This document shows positions 29,516 to 37,868 of a stretch of DNA of 64,000 bases, piece by piece. The stretch comes from Bifidobacterium saguinibicoloris. Lineage in GTDB: Bacteria; Actinomycetota; Actinomycetes; Actinomycetales; Bifidobacteriaceae. Each line of letters starts with the position of its first letter. Position 1 is the stretch's first letter. Below the pieces are notes generated by a model. The model was not told where the DNA came from. It saw nothing but the letters and a program-made list of their open reading frames with translations, and searched no databases. Position numbers and translations under genes: made by a program. The DNA lies in NCBI RefSeq assembly GCF_019331725.1, contig NZ_JAHBBF010000007.1, forward strand, positions 1 to 64,000, written 5' to 3'.

Positions 29516-30886
29516 ATGGGTGAGCGACTCAGCAGAGGCCTGATGAACGACTTGTCGGCATGGAAGCAGCAGCCGAATCGCAAGCCCCTGCTGCTTCGGG
29601 GAGCCCGCCAAACCGGAAAGACATGGATCGTCAACGAATTCGGCAGACGATTCTACGACGACGTCCTGCGCATCGACTTCATGCGCGACATCGACGCCAT
29701 CGGCCTGTTCGACCACACTCTCGACCCTCACACCGTCCTCGACAATCTATCCATCTATGCCGGAAGGGACATACAGCCGGGCAGGACCTTGATCTTCCTT
29801 GACGAGATCCAGGAATGTCCGCGAGCGCTCACCGCATTGAAATACCTGAGCGAGGAGACTCCGGAGCAACACATCATCGCGACCGGCTCCTATATGGGCG
29901 TGTCCAGGCATCCGGACGCATCGTTCCCCGTAGGCAAGGTCAATATGATGACCCTCCGTCCGTTGTCCTTTCTTGAGTATCTGGACAACGCCGGGCAACA
30001 ACGATTGGCGGATCTGATCAGAAACGGAGAACCCGAACGCATCAACCCGACGTTCACCACGCGCCTGACCGACCTGTTGAAGCGCTACACGGTGGTCGGC
30101 GGCATGCCGGCCGCCGTATCCGCTCATCTGGGAGGTTCACCGATGCAGGAAATCCGATCCATCCAACAGGAGATTCTCGACGCATACGATCTGGATTTCT
30201 CCAAGCACGCACCACCCCGAATGCTGGAACGAATCCGATTGGTATGGCGCACCCTGCCGACCCAACTCGCCAAGGAGAACCGCAAGTTCGTATACGGCGT
30301 GGTACGCCCCGGAGCGCGAGCACGCGACTTCGAGGAGAGCATCATGTGGCTGAAGGATTATGGCATCATCCAACAGGTGCATTGCGTCACGGCGCTGCGT
30401 GAGCCATTGAATGGCTACATCGATGCCTCCACGTTCAAAATGTTCACGTCGGACATCGGCCTGCTCGGCGCGCTGGCCGGTCTCGACCCGTCCGTCGTCA
30501 CCGAGAACCGCCGCGTGTTCACCGAATTCAAGGGGGCGCTGACCGAGCAATACGTCTGTCAACAGCTGGTGGCCCAAGGGTACGAGCCGACCTACTGGTC
30601 GAATCCGCAGGGTCACGCGGAGATCGACTTCTCCATCGAGAAAGACGGCGCCGTGTATCCCATCGAGGTGAAGGCGGAGCAGAATCTGCGGGCAAGAAGT
30701 CTGAAAGTGGCGTATGCGCGATTCCCTATCGTCCATGCCATACGAACCAGTCTCGCCAACTACCGTGATGAGTCATGGGTCGCCAACTTGCCTCTTTGGG
30801 CCGTTGGCGGGCTCGACCGATTCATTACGCGTCATGCTGATACGTGGAGGGAGCACCACGAATCGGACGCAACGGTGGTTGAATAG
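29516..30886 (+). CDS. AAA ATPase with DUF4143 / nuclease-like C-terminus
   Basis: 456-residue protein of the widespread AAA_14/DUF4143 family. Walker A GARQTGKTWI (about residue 26-35), Walker B LIFLDEIQECPRAL (about 96-109) and a C-terminal EIDFSIEKDGAVYPIEVKAE, which matches the core of a PD-(D/E)XK nuclease-like fold, are visible. ATG at 29516 follows CAGGAGGATAATC. These genes occur patchily in gut bacteria, often in several copies, and their role is unknown; DNA or defence functions are guesses. Base composition is more AT-rich than the neighbours, suggesting acquisition. It stands alone between nrdF and an aminotransferase gene. Confidence 0.88.
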   Translation: MGERLSRGLMNDLSAWKQQPNRKPLLLRGARQTGKTWIVNEFGRRFYDDVLRIDFMRDIDAIGLFDHTLDPHTVLDNLSIYAGRDIQPGRTLIFLDEIQECPRALTALKYLSEETPEQHIIATGSYMGVSRHPDASFPVGKVNMMTLRPLSFLEYLDNAGQQRLADLIRNGEPERINPTFTTRLTDLLKRYTVVGGMPAAVSAHLGGSPMQEIRSIQQEILDAYDLDFSKHAPPRMLERIRLVWRTLPTQLAKENRKFVYGVVRPGARARDFEESIMWLKDYGIIQQVHCVTALREPLNGYIDASTFKMFTSDIGLLGALAGLDPSVVTENRRVFTEFKGALTEQYVCQQLVAQGYEPTYWSNPQGHAEIDFSIEKDGAVYPIEVKAEQNLRARSLKVAYARFPIVHAIRTSLANYRDESWVANLPLWAVGGLDRFITRHADTWREHHESDATVVE

Positions 30887-30930
30887 GGGTATCTGACTTC
30901 CGGTCCGGACCAAGAACAAGGAGTGGTTCC

Positions 30931-32124
30931 ATGATCAACGAGGGATACAAGGCGATGCTGGGCGGCAAGTCCGTCATCCGCGAGCTGAGCGAGTACGCCA
31001 CCGCCCGCGGCAAGGAGATCGGCTACGAGAACGTGTTCGACTACTCGCTCGGCAACCCGAGCGTGCCCGCCCCGCCGGACTTCGCGAAGACGATGGTCGA
31101 CCTGTACGAGCACGGCGATCCGGTCGCGATCCACGGCTACTCCCCGTCACTCGGCATCCCGTCCGTCAAGGAGGCGATCGCCGACTCGTTGAACCGTCGC
31201 TTCGGCACCAGCTACACCGGCAACCACATCTTTCCGACGACCGGCGCGGCCGGCGCACTCGCGCATGCGATGCGCGCCGTCACCAAGCCGGGCGACGAAA
31301 TCATCACGTTCGCGCCGTACTTCCCCGAATACCAGCCGTACGTGAACGGCACGGGCGCGCACCTGACCGTCATCCCGGCGGACACCGCGAACTTCCAGAT
31401 CAATTTCGACGCGTTCGAGGCGGCACTCAACCCGAACGTGCAAGCCGTGCTCATCAACACGCCGAACAACCCGTCCGGCGCCGTCTACTCGGCCGAGACG
31501 CTCAAGCGTCTCGCCGCAATCCTCACCGCCAAGCAGACCGAATACGGCCACGACATCTTCCTCATCAGCGACGAACCGTACCGCGAGATCGTGTTCGACG
31601 GCGGCACGCAGCCGTACCCGGCGAACTTCTACGCGAACACGCTCACCTGCTACTCGTGGTCGAAGTCGCTGTCCCTGCCGGGCGAGCGCATCGGCTACGT
31701 GGCGGTGAACCCGACCGCCACGGACGCCGACCTGCTCGTGCCGATGATGGGCCAGATCTCGCGCGGCACCGGCCACAACTGCCCGCCGAGCTCGATCCAG
31801 CTGGGCGTCGCGAAGGTGCTCGACGAGACCTCCGACCTGAGCGTGTACGAGACGAACATGAACCTGCTGTACGACGCGCTCACCTCGATCGGCTTCGACG
31901 TGGTGCGCCCCGGCGGCACGTTCTACATCTTCCCGAAGGCGCTCGAGGAGGACGCGACCGCGTTCTGCCTCAAGGCGAAGGAGTACGACCTGATCCTCGT
32001 GCCGTCGGAGAGCTTCGGCGTGCCCGGCTACTTCCGCATGGCCTACTGCATCGACACGGAGAAGGTCAAGCGCTCGATTCCCGCGCTGGAGAAGTTCGCC
32101 CACGAGCAGTACGGCCTGAACTGA
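30931..32124 (+). CDS. PLP-dependent aminotransferase, class I/II
   Basis: 397-residue fold-type I aminotransferase. Cofactor and substrate motifs are FPTTGAAGALAHAM, INTPNNPSGAVYSAETL, FLISDEPYREIVFDG, and YSWSKSLSLPGERIGYVAVN, whose Lys binds PLP, with a C-terminal FRMAYCID carrying the Arg for the substrate carboxylate. ATG at 30931 follows AAGGAGTGGTTCC. The family includes aspartate and broad-specificity aminotransferases, and the exact amino donor is not readable. It is a single gene whose downstream region carries the GTCGAGAACGTACACT repeats. Confidence 0.92.
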   Translation: MINEGYKAMLGGKSVIRELSEYATARGKEIGYENVFDYSLGNPSVPAPPDFAKTMVDLYEHGDPVAIHGYSPSLGIPSVKEAIADSLNRRFGTSYTGNHIFPTTGAAGALAHAMRAVTKPGDEIITFAPYFPEYQPYVNGTGAHLTVIPADTANFQINFDAFEAALNPNVQAVLINTPNNPSGAVYSAETLKRLAAILTAKQTEYGHDIFLISDEPYREIVFDGGTQPYPANFYANTLTCYSWSKSLSLPGERIGYVAVNPTATDADLLVPMMGQISRGTGHNCPPSSIQLGVAKVLDETSDLSVYETNMNLLYDALTSIGFDVVRPGGTFYIFPKALEEDATAFCLKAKEYDLILVPSESFGVPGYFRMAYCIDTEKVKRSIPALEKFAHEQYGLN

Positions 32125-32483
32125 TTTCCATACGGAACCGGCCGGTCCACACGGGTCGGCCGTTCGCCGTCCTGTCCCCCGCCTCGTCCCATTCCGCACC
32201 CCGTTACATTCCGTCCCATTCCGCGGGCGTACGTTCCGCACGGCAATATCCGGAGTCTTCGTCGAGAACGTACACTGACGATTCCTCAGCGTACGTTCTC
32301 GACGGCGGCGGACGATAATCCCGTCGAAAACGTACACTCCGGCCAACAGCTACCCACCCGGCCGCTCCACCCGACCGACATCTTCGCGCGACACGTCCGT
32401 TTCCTGAGCAATGTCTTAGGGGGGGGGGACGCTTGACCCCGAAGAAGCGCATCGTCAGGTGATGCGCGGGAAGGGTTACAGCC
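32125..32483. promoter_or_regulatory. Upstream region of the surface-protein gene: inverted 16-mers and a poly-G tract
   Basis: GTCGAGAACGTACACT occurs at 32261-32276, in reverse at 32288-32303 (AGCGTACGTTCTCGAC), again at 32323-32338 (GTCGAAAACGTACACT), and in degenerate reverse form at 32227-32241. The first two form a hairpin with a near-perfect 19-bp stem that may also terminate the aminotransferase gene. A run of ten G lies at 32419-32428, 55 bases before the start codon at 32484. An in-frame stop at 32460 shows that the G run is not translated with the gene. Confidence 0.8.
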
Positions 32484-34307
32484 ATGAAGTACATGGGCAA
32501 GGTCGCCGCCATCATCGCCGCGGCGAGCATGCTGCTCACGGGCGTCGGCACCGCATACGCCGACGACGCCACGAGCGTGAACGATGCGCCGGCCGCCGCC
32601 ACGCAGCAGGACGGACAGTCCGGACAGACCGATGCCGGCACCGCCGCCGACCAGTCCGGGGTGACCGCCGGCACGGACGACAAGTCCGACGCCACGCAGC
32701 AGAACGGCTCGGGCACGACCAGCACGACCGACGAGCAGCCGAAGGCGGACGTGAAGGCGGCCACGCCGCAGTCCCAGGCCAAGGCCGCCGCATCCGGCGC
32801 CGCGATTGCCTCCGTGGACGCGCCGCAGGGCGTGCTCAAGGCCAACGTGTCCAAGAACGCCACCACGAAGCCGACGTTCAAAGTCAGCCTCACCGGCCTG
32901 ACCGCCGGCAAAACCTACGGTGTGGCGAGCAACCTCAGCTATGACTCCACGAAGCCGAAGGCCGGCGATCAGGGACGCGTGTACAACACCCAGTCCTACG
33001 GGGACGGGGCTAGCACCGTGTTCACCGCCACCGACGCGACCACGACCATCGAGCTCACGTACGAGGGCGCGAACATCGCCTCCGCATGGTTCGCCCTGCT
33101 GGAAAGCGACAAGGGCATCGAATCGAACGCCGTCGAAGGCGTGTACACAAGCGTCGTCGACAGGACGGTGGACATCGTCAACCTCCCGGGCGCCATCACG
33201 CTCGGCAAGGTGCAGGTCGAGGACGTCGGCCAGCATACGGTTGGACTCAAGGCCCCCTACACGATCGACCCGAAGATCATCGGCGACGTGACCAAGATCT
33301 GCCTGGCCACCACCGTGGCCCGCGCGTACACGTTGCGCGGCAAGTTCACTGCGAACGTAGGCACCGGCGGCGAGCGCGAAGCATGGGATTGCGAAACCGG
33401 CTACGTCGACGACACGGACGACACGACCGGCGCCGCCTATCGCGTGATGAACATGGCATCGTGGGCCAACAACACCCAGACGCTGACCGGCCAGTGGTTC
33501 AGCAGGGGTTCTTGGAAGACCCCTGACGCGGGCGAGACGCTCCCCGCGTCCGGTGACATCACGAGCACCATCGTCGGCCTGAACTCCGGCACCAAGTACG
33601 GCAACTGGGGCTACGAAGGCAACGAATCCGATAGCGTCGCCGTGTTCCGTCTCCTCCAGTCCCAGACCACGGCGGACGATTCGATGTCCATGATGTACTC
33701 CGGTCTCGCGCTGACGTTCAGCGATGGATCGATGTACGTGGGCAACGGGTACCACACCGAAGACAAGGCCCTGCAGAACGTGCCCGACTTCACCACGCAG
33801 CCTGCCAAGGCCGCCGAATCCTCCGACAAGCTCACCGACGCGAACCGCAACGGCGTGATCGGCGCGAACGACGGCAAAGCGACCGCCGGCTCCACGTACC
33901 GCCTGTACGTCGACAGCCTCAAGTACACGGCCTCCTGCAAGGCGAGCATCGTGAACAACCAGTACTGCTACTGGGCGGGCTACATCTACTCCGACCCGAA
34001 GCGTCTCGCCTCGGCGGACGGCAAGTCGTCCGCGGTGCGCGTCGACGAGAACAACAAGGCGTACGTCGAATACGCCATCCCCGCCGACTACACGGGCGCG
34101 CACAAGATCGCCGTATACGACGATTCCGGCGACCTGCTCGGCTGGGCGCCGGTGACGGTCGGCAAGGCCGCTCCGGACGCCAACGGCGCCGCGAACGGCG
34201 CGAAGCTGGCGAACACAGGCGCGGCGACCGGCATGATCGCCACCGCAGCGGCCGCGTTGCTGCTCGCCGGTGCGGGACTCGTCACGTTCCGCCGTCGCCA
34301 CGCGTGA
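32484..34307 (+). CDS. Sortase-anchored cell-surface protein
   Basis: 607-residue exported protein. A signal peptide occupies residues 1-27 (KVAAIIAAASMLLTGVGTAY then ADD). A Thr/Gln/Ala/Asp-rich stalk runs to about residue 115. Two beta-rich regions follow, the last (about 455-570) resembling the Ig-like repeat AGSTYRLYV...AYVEYAIPADYTGAHKIAVYDD common in actinobacterial wall proteins. The C-terminus is a sorting signal: LANTG, hydrophobic helix, RRRHA. No sortase gene is in the window. Paired cysteines in the middle may form a disulfide. The binding partner is unknown. It begins at ATG 32484, behind a ten-G tract that could give on/off variation. Confidence 0.88.
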   Translation: MKYMGKVAAIIAAASMLLTGVGTAYADDATSVNDAPAAATQQDGQSGQTDAGTAADQSGVTAGTDDKSDATQQNGSGTTSTTDEQPKADVKAATPQSQAKAAASGAAIASVDAPQGVLKANVSKNATTKPTFKVSLTGLTAGKTYGVASNLSYDSTKPKAGDQGRVYNTQSYGDGASTVFTATDATTTIELTYEGANIASAWFALLESDKGIESNAVEGVYTSVVDRTVDIVNLPGAITLGKVQVEDVGQHTVGLKAPYTIDPKIIGDVTKICLATTVARAYTLRGKFTANVGTGGEREAWDCETGYVDDTDDTTGAAYRVMNMASWANNTQTLTGQWFSRGSWKTPDAGETLPASGDITSTIVGLNSGTKYGNWGYEGNESDSVAVFRLLQSQTTADDSMSMMYSGLALTFSDGSMYVGNGYHTEDKALQNVPDFTTQPAKAAESSDKLTDANRNGVIGANDGKATAGSTYRLYVDSLKYTASCKASIVNNQYCYWAGYIYSDPKRLASADGKSSAVRVDENNKAYVEYAIPADYTGAHKIAVYDDSGDLLGWAPVTVGKAAPDANGAANGAKLANTGAATGMIATAAAALLLAGAGLVTFRRRHA

Positions 34308-34401
34308 CGTTGCGTGACGACATGACGTGACAAGGCGTGATGGCGCGCATGTGACACGCCATCACAGCCCGTAAGGGCATCCGGACACGATGCCCGAATA
34401 G

Positions 34402-34445
34402 GGACGAAGGGGGAGGACCGTTTCACCGGTCCTCCCCCTTCGTCC
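34402..34445. terminator. Perfect 19-bp terminator hairpin
   Basis: GGACGAAGGGGGAGGACCG (34402-34420) pairs perfectly with 34427-34445 around TTTCAC. It lies after the surface-protein gene. Confidence 0.85.
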
Positions 34446-34587
34446 ATTCCCGCCGACCATCCGCCATGTTCCTGCTCCGCCGGCGGCCGCACCAACGCCG
34501 TCCCGCTGGCGGAAGCTGGTCCGCGAAGCGGGACTGAGCGGGACCCAGCGGGAAGATTCCGACACCATGAAACCCCCGGCTCAATCA

Positions 34588-34672
34588 CCCGTTCTCCTGA
34601 ATTTGCAGCACCGAACACCCGTTTCACCCCTATCGAAACGGGCATTTGACGCTGCCAATCGGAGATACCGGG
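34588..34672. repeat. 85-bp palindromic dispersed repeat, copy A
   Basis: Imperfect palindrome whose left arm starts CCCGTTCTCC and continues ATTTGCAGC and AACACCCG. The right arm, read in reverse, resembles it. It matches copy B at 40576-40660 in length and in most positions of both arms, while the loop differs. Confidence 0.85.
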
Positions 34673-34805
34673 TATTTGATACCCCCATTGGGAACGGGAG
34701 AGACCGCCTCTGGACTCCGGAGACCAAGGCGGCACAGGACGTTCCCGTCGGCGCGCCCCATGCGCCCCATGCGCCACGCCACGCCAGCCACACCAACCGC
34801 ACCGA

Positions 34806-36119
34806 TCACGCACGCCCGGCCTTGCTCGGGTCGATGGTCATCGTCTGGAACCGGTTCGCCATGTACTCGTCGCCGTAGTGCGTGGCGAACCATCGGGTGA
34901 CGGGCGAATCCTGCGGCAGCCCGGCCATGCGCCCGTACCAGCAGTCGAGCGCCATCAATGTGAACACGATGTCGACGAGCATGAGCACCGCGCACACGGC
35001 CGTGAGCGAGTAGCGCACCTTCCACGGGATGCGGTTGATGAACCGCAGCAGCCACGGCAGGATCCACCGCACCCAGAACACGCCGATCAGACCCCAGAAC
35101 ACCATGTATTTGCCGGAGGTACGTCCGTCGATGGACAGCCACTGGCCGGTGTAGTCCCATGCGGTGATGCCGAACGCCACCTCCATGAACCAGCTGGTGG
35201 CGTATTCGAACGCGCCGCCGATCACCGCGCTCGCGCAGAAGATGAGGAACGGGTTCGACTTCCACAAACGGTTCAACGCCACGGTGACGAGCACGGCGCC
35301 GCAGCCGTAGATCGGCGAGAACGGCCCCCACAGGAGCCCCGCGCGATCCTGCCATTCGCCGTGGTACATGGCGAAGTGGTACACGGTCTCGATGGCGAGG
35401 CCGAACACGCAGGCCACGGTGAACAGCCAGAAGATGTTGAAGAAGTCGAGCGCGATGTAGCCTTTGCCGGAGGGGTCGCGTCCGAGCATGCCGGCACGTA
35501 CCGCCGCATCGTAGGCGTCGCGGTCGTCCATACGTTTGAGCGCGCGCTGCAGGCGTCGCTCCTCCGCAAGCCCCGGATCGCAGGCGATGGATACGGCCAC
35601 GAGCAGGACCATCTGGATGGCGGGCGCGATGAGGTTGGGGCCGAGTCCTTCCAGCGCGAGCGAGAGCATGCCGTCGGCGAGGGTGACGGGCATGAGCACG
35701 TACGCCCAGCGGGCCGCGTATCGCCGCCGGTTGCGCAGCAGCAGGACGCCGAACACGATGAGCGCGGCCGCGGCGACGATGAGCACGACGGCGTACGCGG
35801 CGGTGAGCAGCGCGGTGAGGCTCATCGCGTCGAAGGCGAGTTCGCCGCGCATGACGGCGCGTACGGCGGCGATGGATGACAGCGCGACGATGGGCAGGGT
35901 GGCGAGTCCGTCGAGCAGGACCAGCACGCCGTACACGCGGATGACGAGCGGGAGACGCCGCGCGTCGAGCGCGGTCTCCCCGTCGTCGAGCCGCGCCGCG
36001 ACGAGTTGCGCCGCGACGGCCGATTCCTCGCCTTCGACGTCCGACCGTCCGGTGTCCGACCGTCCGACGTCCGATGCCGTGTCCGGCCGCGTCGCGTCCG
36101 GTTTCGCCGTCCGTCGCAT
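34806..36119 (-). CDS. CmpB-type (putative ABC-transporter type IV) integral membrane protein
   Basis: 437-residue polytopic membrane protein. The N-terminal ~45 residues are polar. Hydrophobic helices follow around residues 55-165, and then a C-terminal domain of about 200 residues starting LDFFNIFWLFTVACVFGLAI, with the family hallmark GLLWGPFSPIYGCGAVLVTV and GAFEYATSWFMEVAFG. That domain matches the CmpB / DUF1113-like group of unknown function. ATG at 36119 follows GGAAGGGGAGTGGCAT. No transporter ATPase is adjacent. Its role is unknown; transport is only suggested by the family name. Confidence 0.82.
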   Translation of the reverse strand: MRRTAKPDATRPDTASDVGRSDTGRSDVEGEESAVAAQLVAARLDDGETALDARRLPLVIRVYGVLVLLDGLATLPIVALSSIAAVRAVMRGELAFDAMSLTALLTAAYAVVLIVAAAALIVFGVLLLRNRRRYAARWAYVLMPVTLADGMLSLALEGLGPNLIAPAIQMVLLVAVSIACDPGLAEERRLQRALKRMDDRDAYDAAVRAGMLGRDPSGKGYIALDFFNIFWLFTVACVFGLAIETVYHFAMYHGEWQDRAGLLWGPFSPIYGCGAVLVTVALNRLWKSNPFLIFCASAVIGGAFEYATSWFMEVAFGITAWDYTGQWLSIDGRTSGKYMVFWGLIGVFWVRWILPWLLRFINRIPWKVRYSLTAVCAVLMLVDIVFTLMALDCWYGRMAGLPQDSPVTRWFATHYGDEYMANRFQTMTIDPSKAGRA

Positions 36120-36301
36120 ATGCCACTCCCCTTCCTCGTCCGGAGCCGTTTGACGACAAGGCTACCAACGACGCCGCCCGGCTCCCGTTCTCAGCGGAAC
36201 CTCGCGCCCGCATGCGGTTTTTCCTATCATCGGGGTTTCTTATGACGTCGTCCAACCAAGCCCGATACTCCACGGCGCGTGTCGGGGGCACGGCGCTGGT
36301 T

Positions 36302-36351
36302 GTATATGGATGCACCGCCGGTCGGGGGACCGGCGACCATCCGTCGTATAC
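36302..36351 (+). promoter_or_regulatory. Nested inverted repeat upstream of the permease gene
   Basis: An inner perfect 8-bp hairpin (CGCCGGTC-GGGG-GACCGGCG, 36316-36335) lies within outer arms GGATG/CATCC and GTATA/TATAC. It ends 36 bases before the start codon, so it would lie in the leader or at the promoter. No T-run, so an operator or mRNA structure is more likely than a terminator. Confidence 0.6.
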
Positions 36352-36387
36352 CGCCAAGGCATGCGCCTGTCCAAGAGAGGGAATCCC

Positions 36388-37761
36388 ATGTCATCGTCAA
36401 CCAGCGCCACCACGGCCCAGGCCGTGCAGCCCACGCTGCATCGTTCGCTGAAACTGTCCGATCTGACCGTCTATGGTCTGATCTTCATGATTCCGGTCGC
36501 GCCCATCGCGTTCTACGGCTCGCAGGTCGGCGGCGCGCACGGCCTGGTCGCCACCGCGTACGTGATCGGTCTGGTGGCGATGCTGTTCACCGCGTTCAGC
36601 TACATCTCCCTGTCGAAGCTCTACCCGTATGCGGGCTCCGTCTACAACTTCGTGCGTCAGGGGACCGGCAACGGCGGTCTCGGCTTCATCGCCGGCTGGG
36701 GCATCATCCTCGACTATCTGCTGCTGCCCGCGGTGACCACGCTCGTGGGCGCCGGCTTCCTCGGCCAGCTGCTGCCCGCGGTGCCGGGATGGGTATGGCC
36801 TGTGCTCATCGTCGCCATCATCGGCACGATCTCCAGCCTGGGCGTCAACATCCTGTCGAAGTTCTCGAAGGTGTTCCTCGCGCTGCAGCTGGTGCTCATC
36901 GTCTGGTTCGTGGCGGCCACGCTCGTCGCCGTCGGCAACGGCACGGTCCATTTCTCCGCGGCCGCCTTCTACAATCCGTCCGATTTCAGCTTCGCGAACG
37001 TGCTGAGCGCCACCGGTCTGGTCATCGTCTCGTTCCTCGGCTACGACGCGATCAGCACGCTGAGCGAGGAGGCGGAGCAGCCGCGCCGCAACGTGCCCCG
37101 CGCCATCATCACCTCGCTGCTCGTCATCGGCACGATCTTCGTGGTGCTCACGTTCCTCGCCGGCTCCATCCAGCCCGACTACACGAAGGTCGATCCGGAT
37201 TCCGGGTTCCTCGACATCCTCGGCATCGTCGGCGGCCAGCCGCTGCAGGTGTTCGCCAGCATCGTGATCGTCCTGTCGTTCTCGCTCGCCTCCGGCGAGG
37301 AGTGCGTCACGTCCGTATCCCGCGTCCTGTACGCGGTGGGCCGCGACGGCCTGCTGCCGGGCGCGTTCGGCAAGCTGAACGAACGGTTCCGCACGCCGCT
37401 GTTCGCCACCGTCGTGGTCTCCGTGGTCACCTTGGTGCTGTCGCTCGCCACCACGACCGATGTGATCGGCAACGTCGTGAGCTTCGGTGCGCTGTTCAGC
37501 TTCATCCTGCTGAACCTCACCGTGGTGTGGCATCTGTTCGTGAAGAGCGATGACAGGAGCCTGAAATCGGTGCTCGCGCACGTCGTGTCCCCGCTGATCG
37601 GCGCCGCCGTCAGCCTGTGGATCTTCACCGGCCTGGGCGTCCTCTCGTGGAGCATCGGCGTGGTCTGGCTCGTGTTCGGCCTGCTGATCCTCGCCGTGCG
37701 CACCCACGGGTTCCGCGTGAACCTCGGCAAGGAGGGGAACCTCGCCGCCTACTTCGCCTGA
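36388..37761 (+). CDS. APC family amino acid/amine permease
   Basis: 457-residue amino acid-polyamine-organocation transporter with about twelve helices. The first helix region SDLTVYGLIFMIPVAPIAFY and the segment FLGYDAISTLSEEAEQPRRN (helix 6 and loop of the APC fold) are typical. The start MSSSTSATTAQ follows GAGAGGGAATCCC. The substrate is not readable. It is 107 bases upstream of a glutamine-synthetase-like gene and an amidohydrolase gene on the same strand, so an amine or amino acid whose metabolism goes through gamma-glutamylation is a reasonable inference. Confidence 0.9.
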   Translation: MSSSTSATTAQAVQPTLHRSLKLSDLTVYGLIFMIPVAPIAFYGSQVGGAHGLVATAYVIGLVAMLFTAFSYISLSKLYPYAGSVYNFVRQGTGNGGLGFIAGWGIILDYLLLPAVTTLVGAGFLGQLLPAVPGWVWPVLIVAIIGTISSLGVNILSKFSKVFLALQLVLIVWFVAATLVAVGNGTVHFSAAAFYNPSDFSFANVLSATGLVIVSFLGYDAISTLSEEAEQPRRNVPRAIITSLLVIGTIFVVLTFLAGSIQPDYTKVDPDSGFLDILGIVGGQPLQVFASIVIVLSFSLASGEECVTSVSRVLYAVGRDGLLPGAFGKLNERFRTPLFATVVVSVVTLVLSLATTTDVIGNVVSFGALFSFILLNLTVVWHLFVKSDDRSLKSVLAHVVSPLIGAAVSLWIFTGLGVLSWSIGVVWLVFGLLILAVRTHGFRVNLGKEGNLAAYFA

Positions 37762-37868
37762 CGCGACCGACGCGTCCACGCGACCGGCACGACCATCCAA
37801 CACAACACAACCGATTCATCCAACGAAACCCAACCAACACCTCGACATCATCCGAAAGGGCATCGCAC

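Larger units (their letters stand above)
34308..34805. other. Non-coding interval between convergent genes
   Basis: Contains a GTGATGGCG hairpin (34337-34365), the strong terminator at 34402-34445, a hairpin with TCCCGCTGG/CCAGCGGGA arms and direct AGCGGGA repeats (about 34500-34554), and the 85-bp palindromic repeat (34588-34672). No credible gene. Confidence 0.7.
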
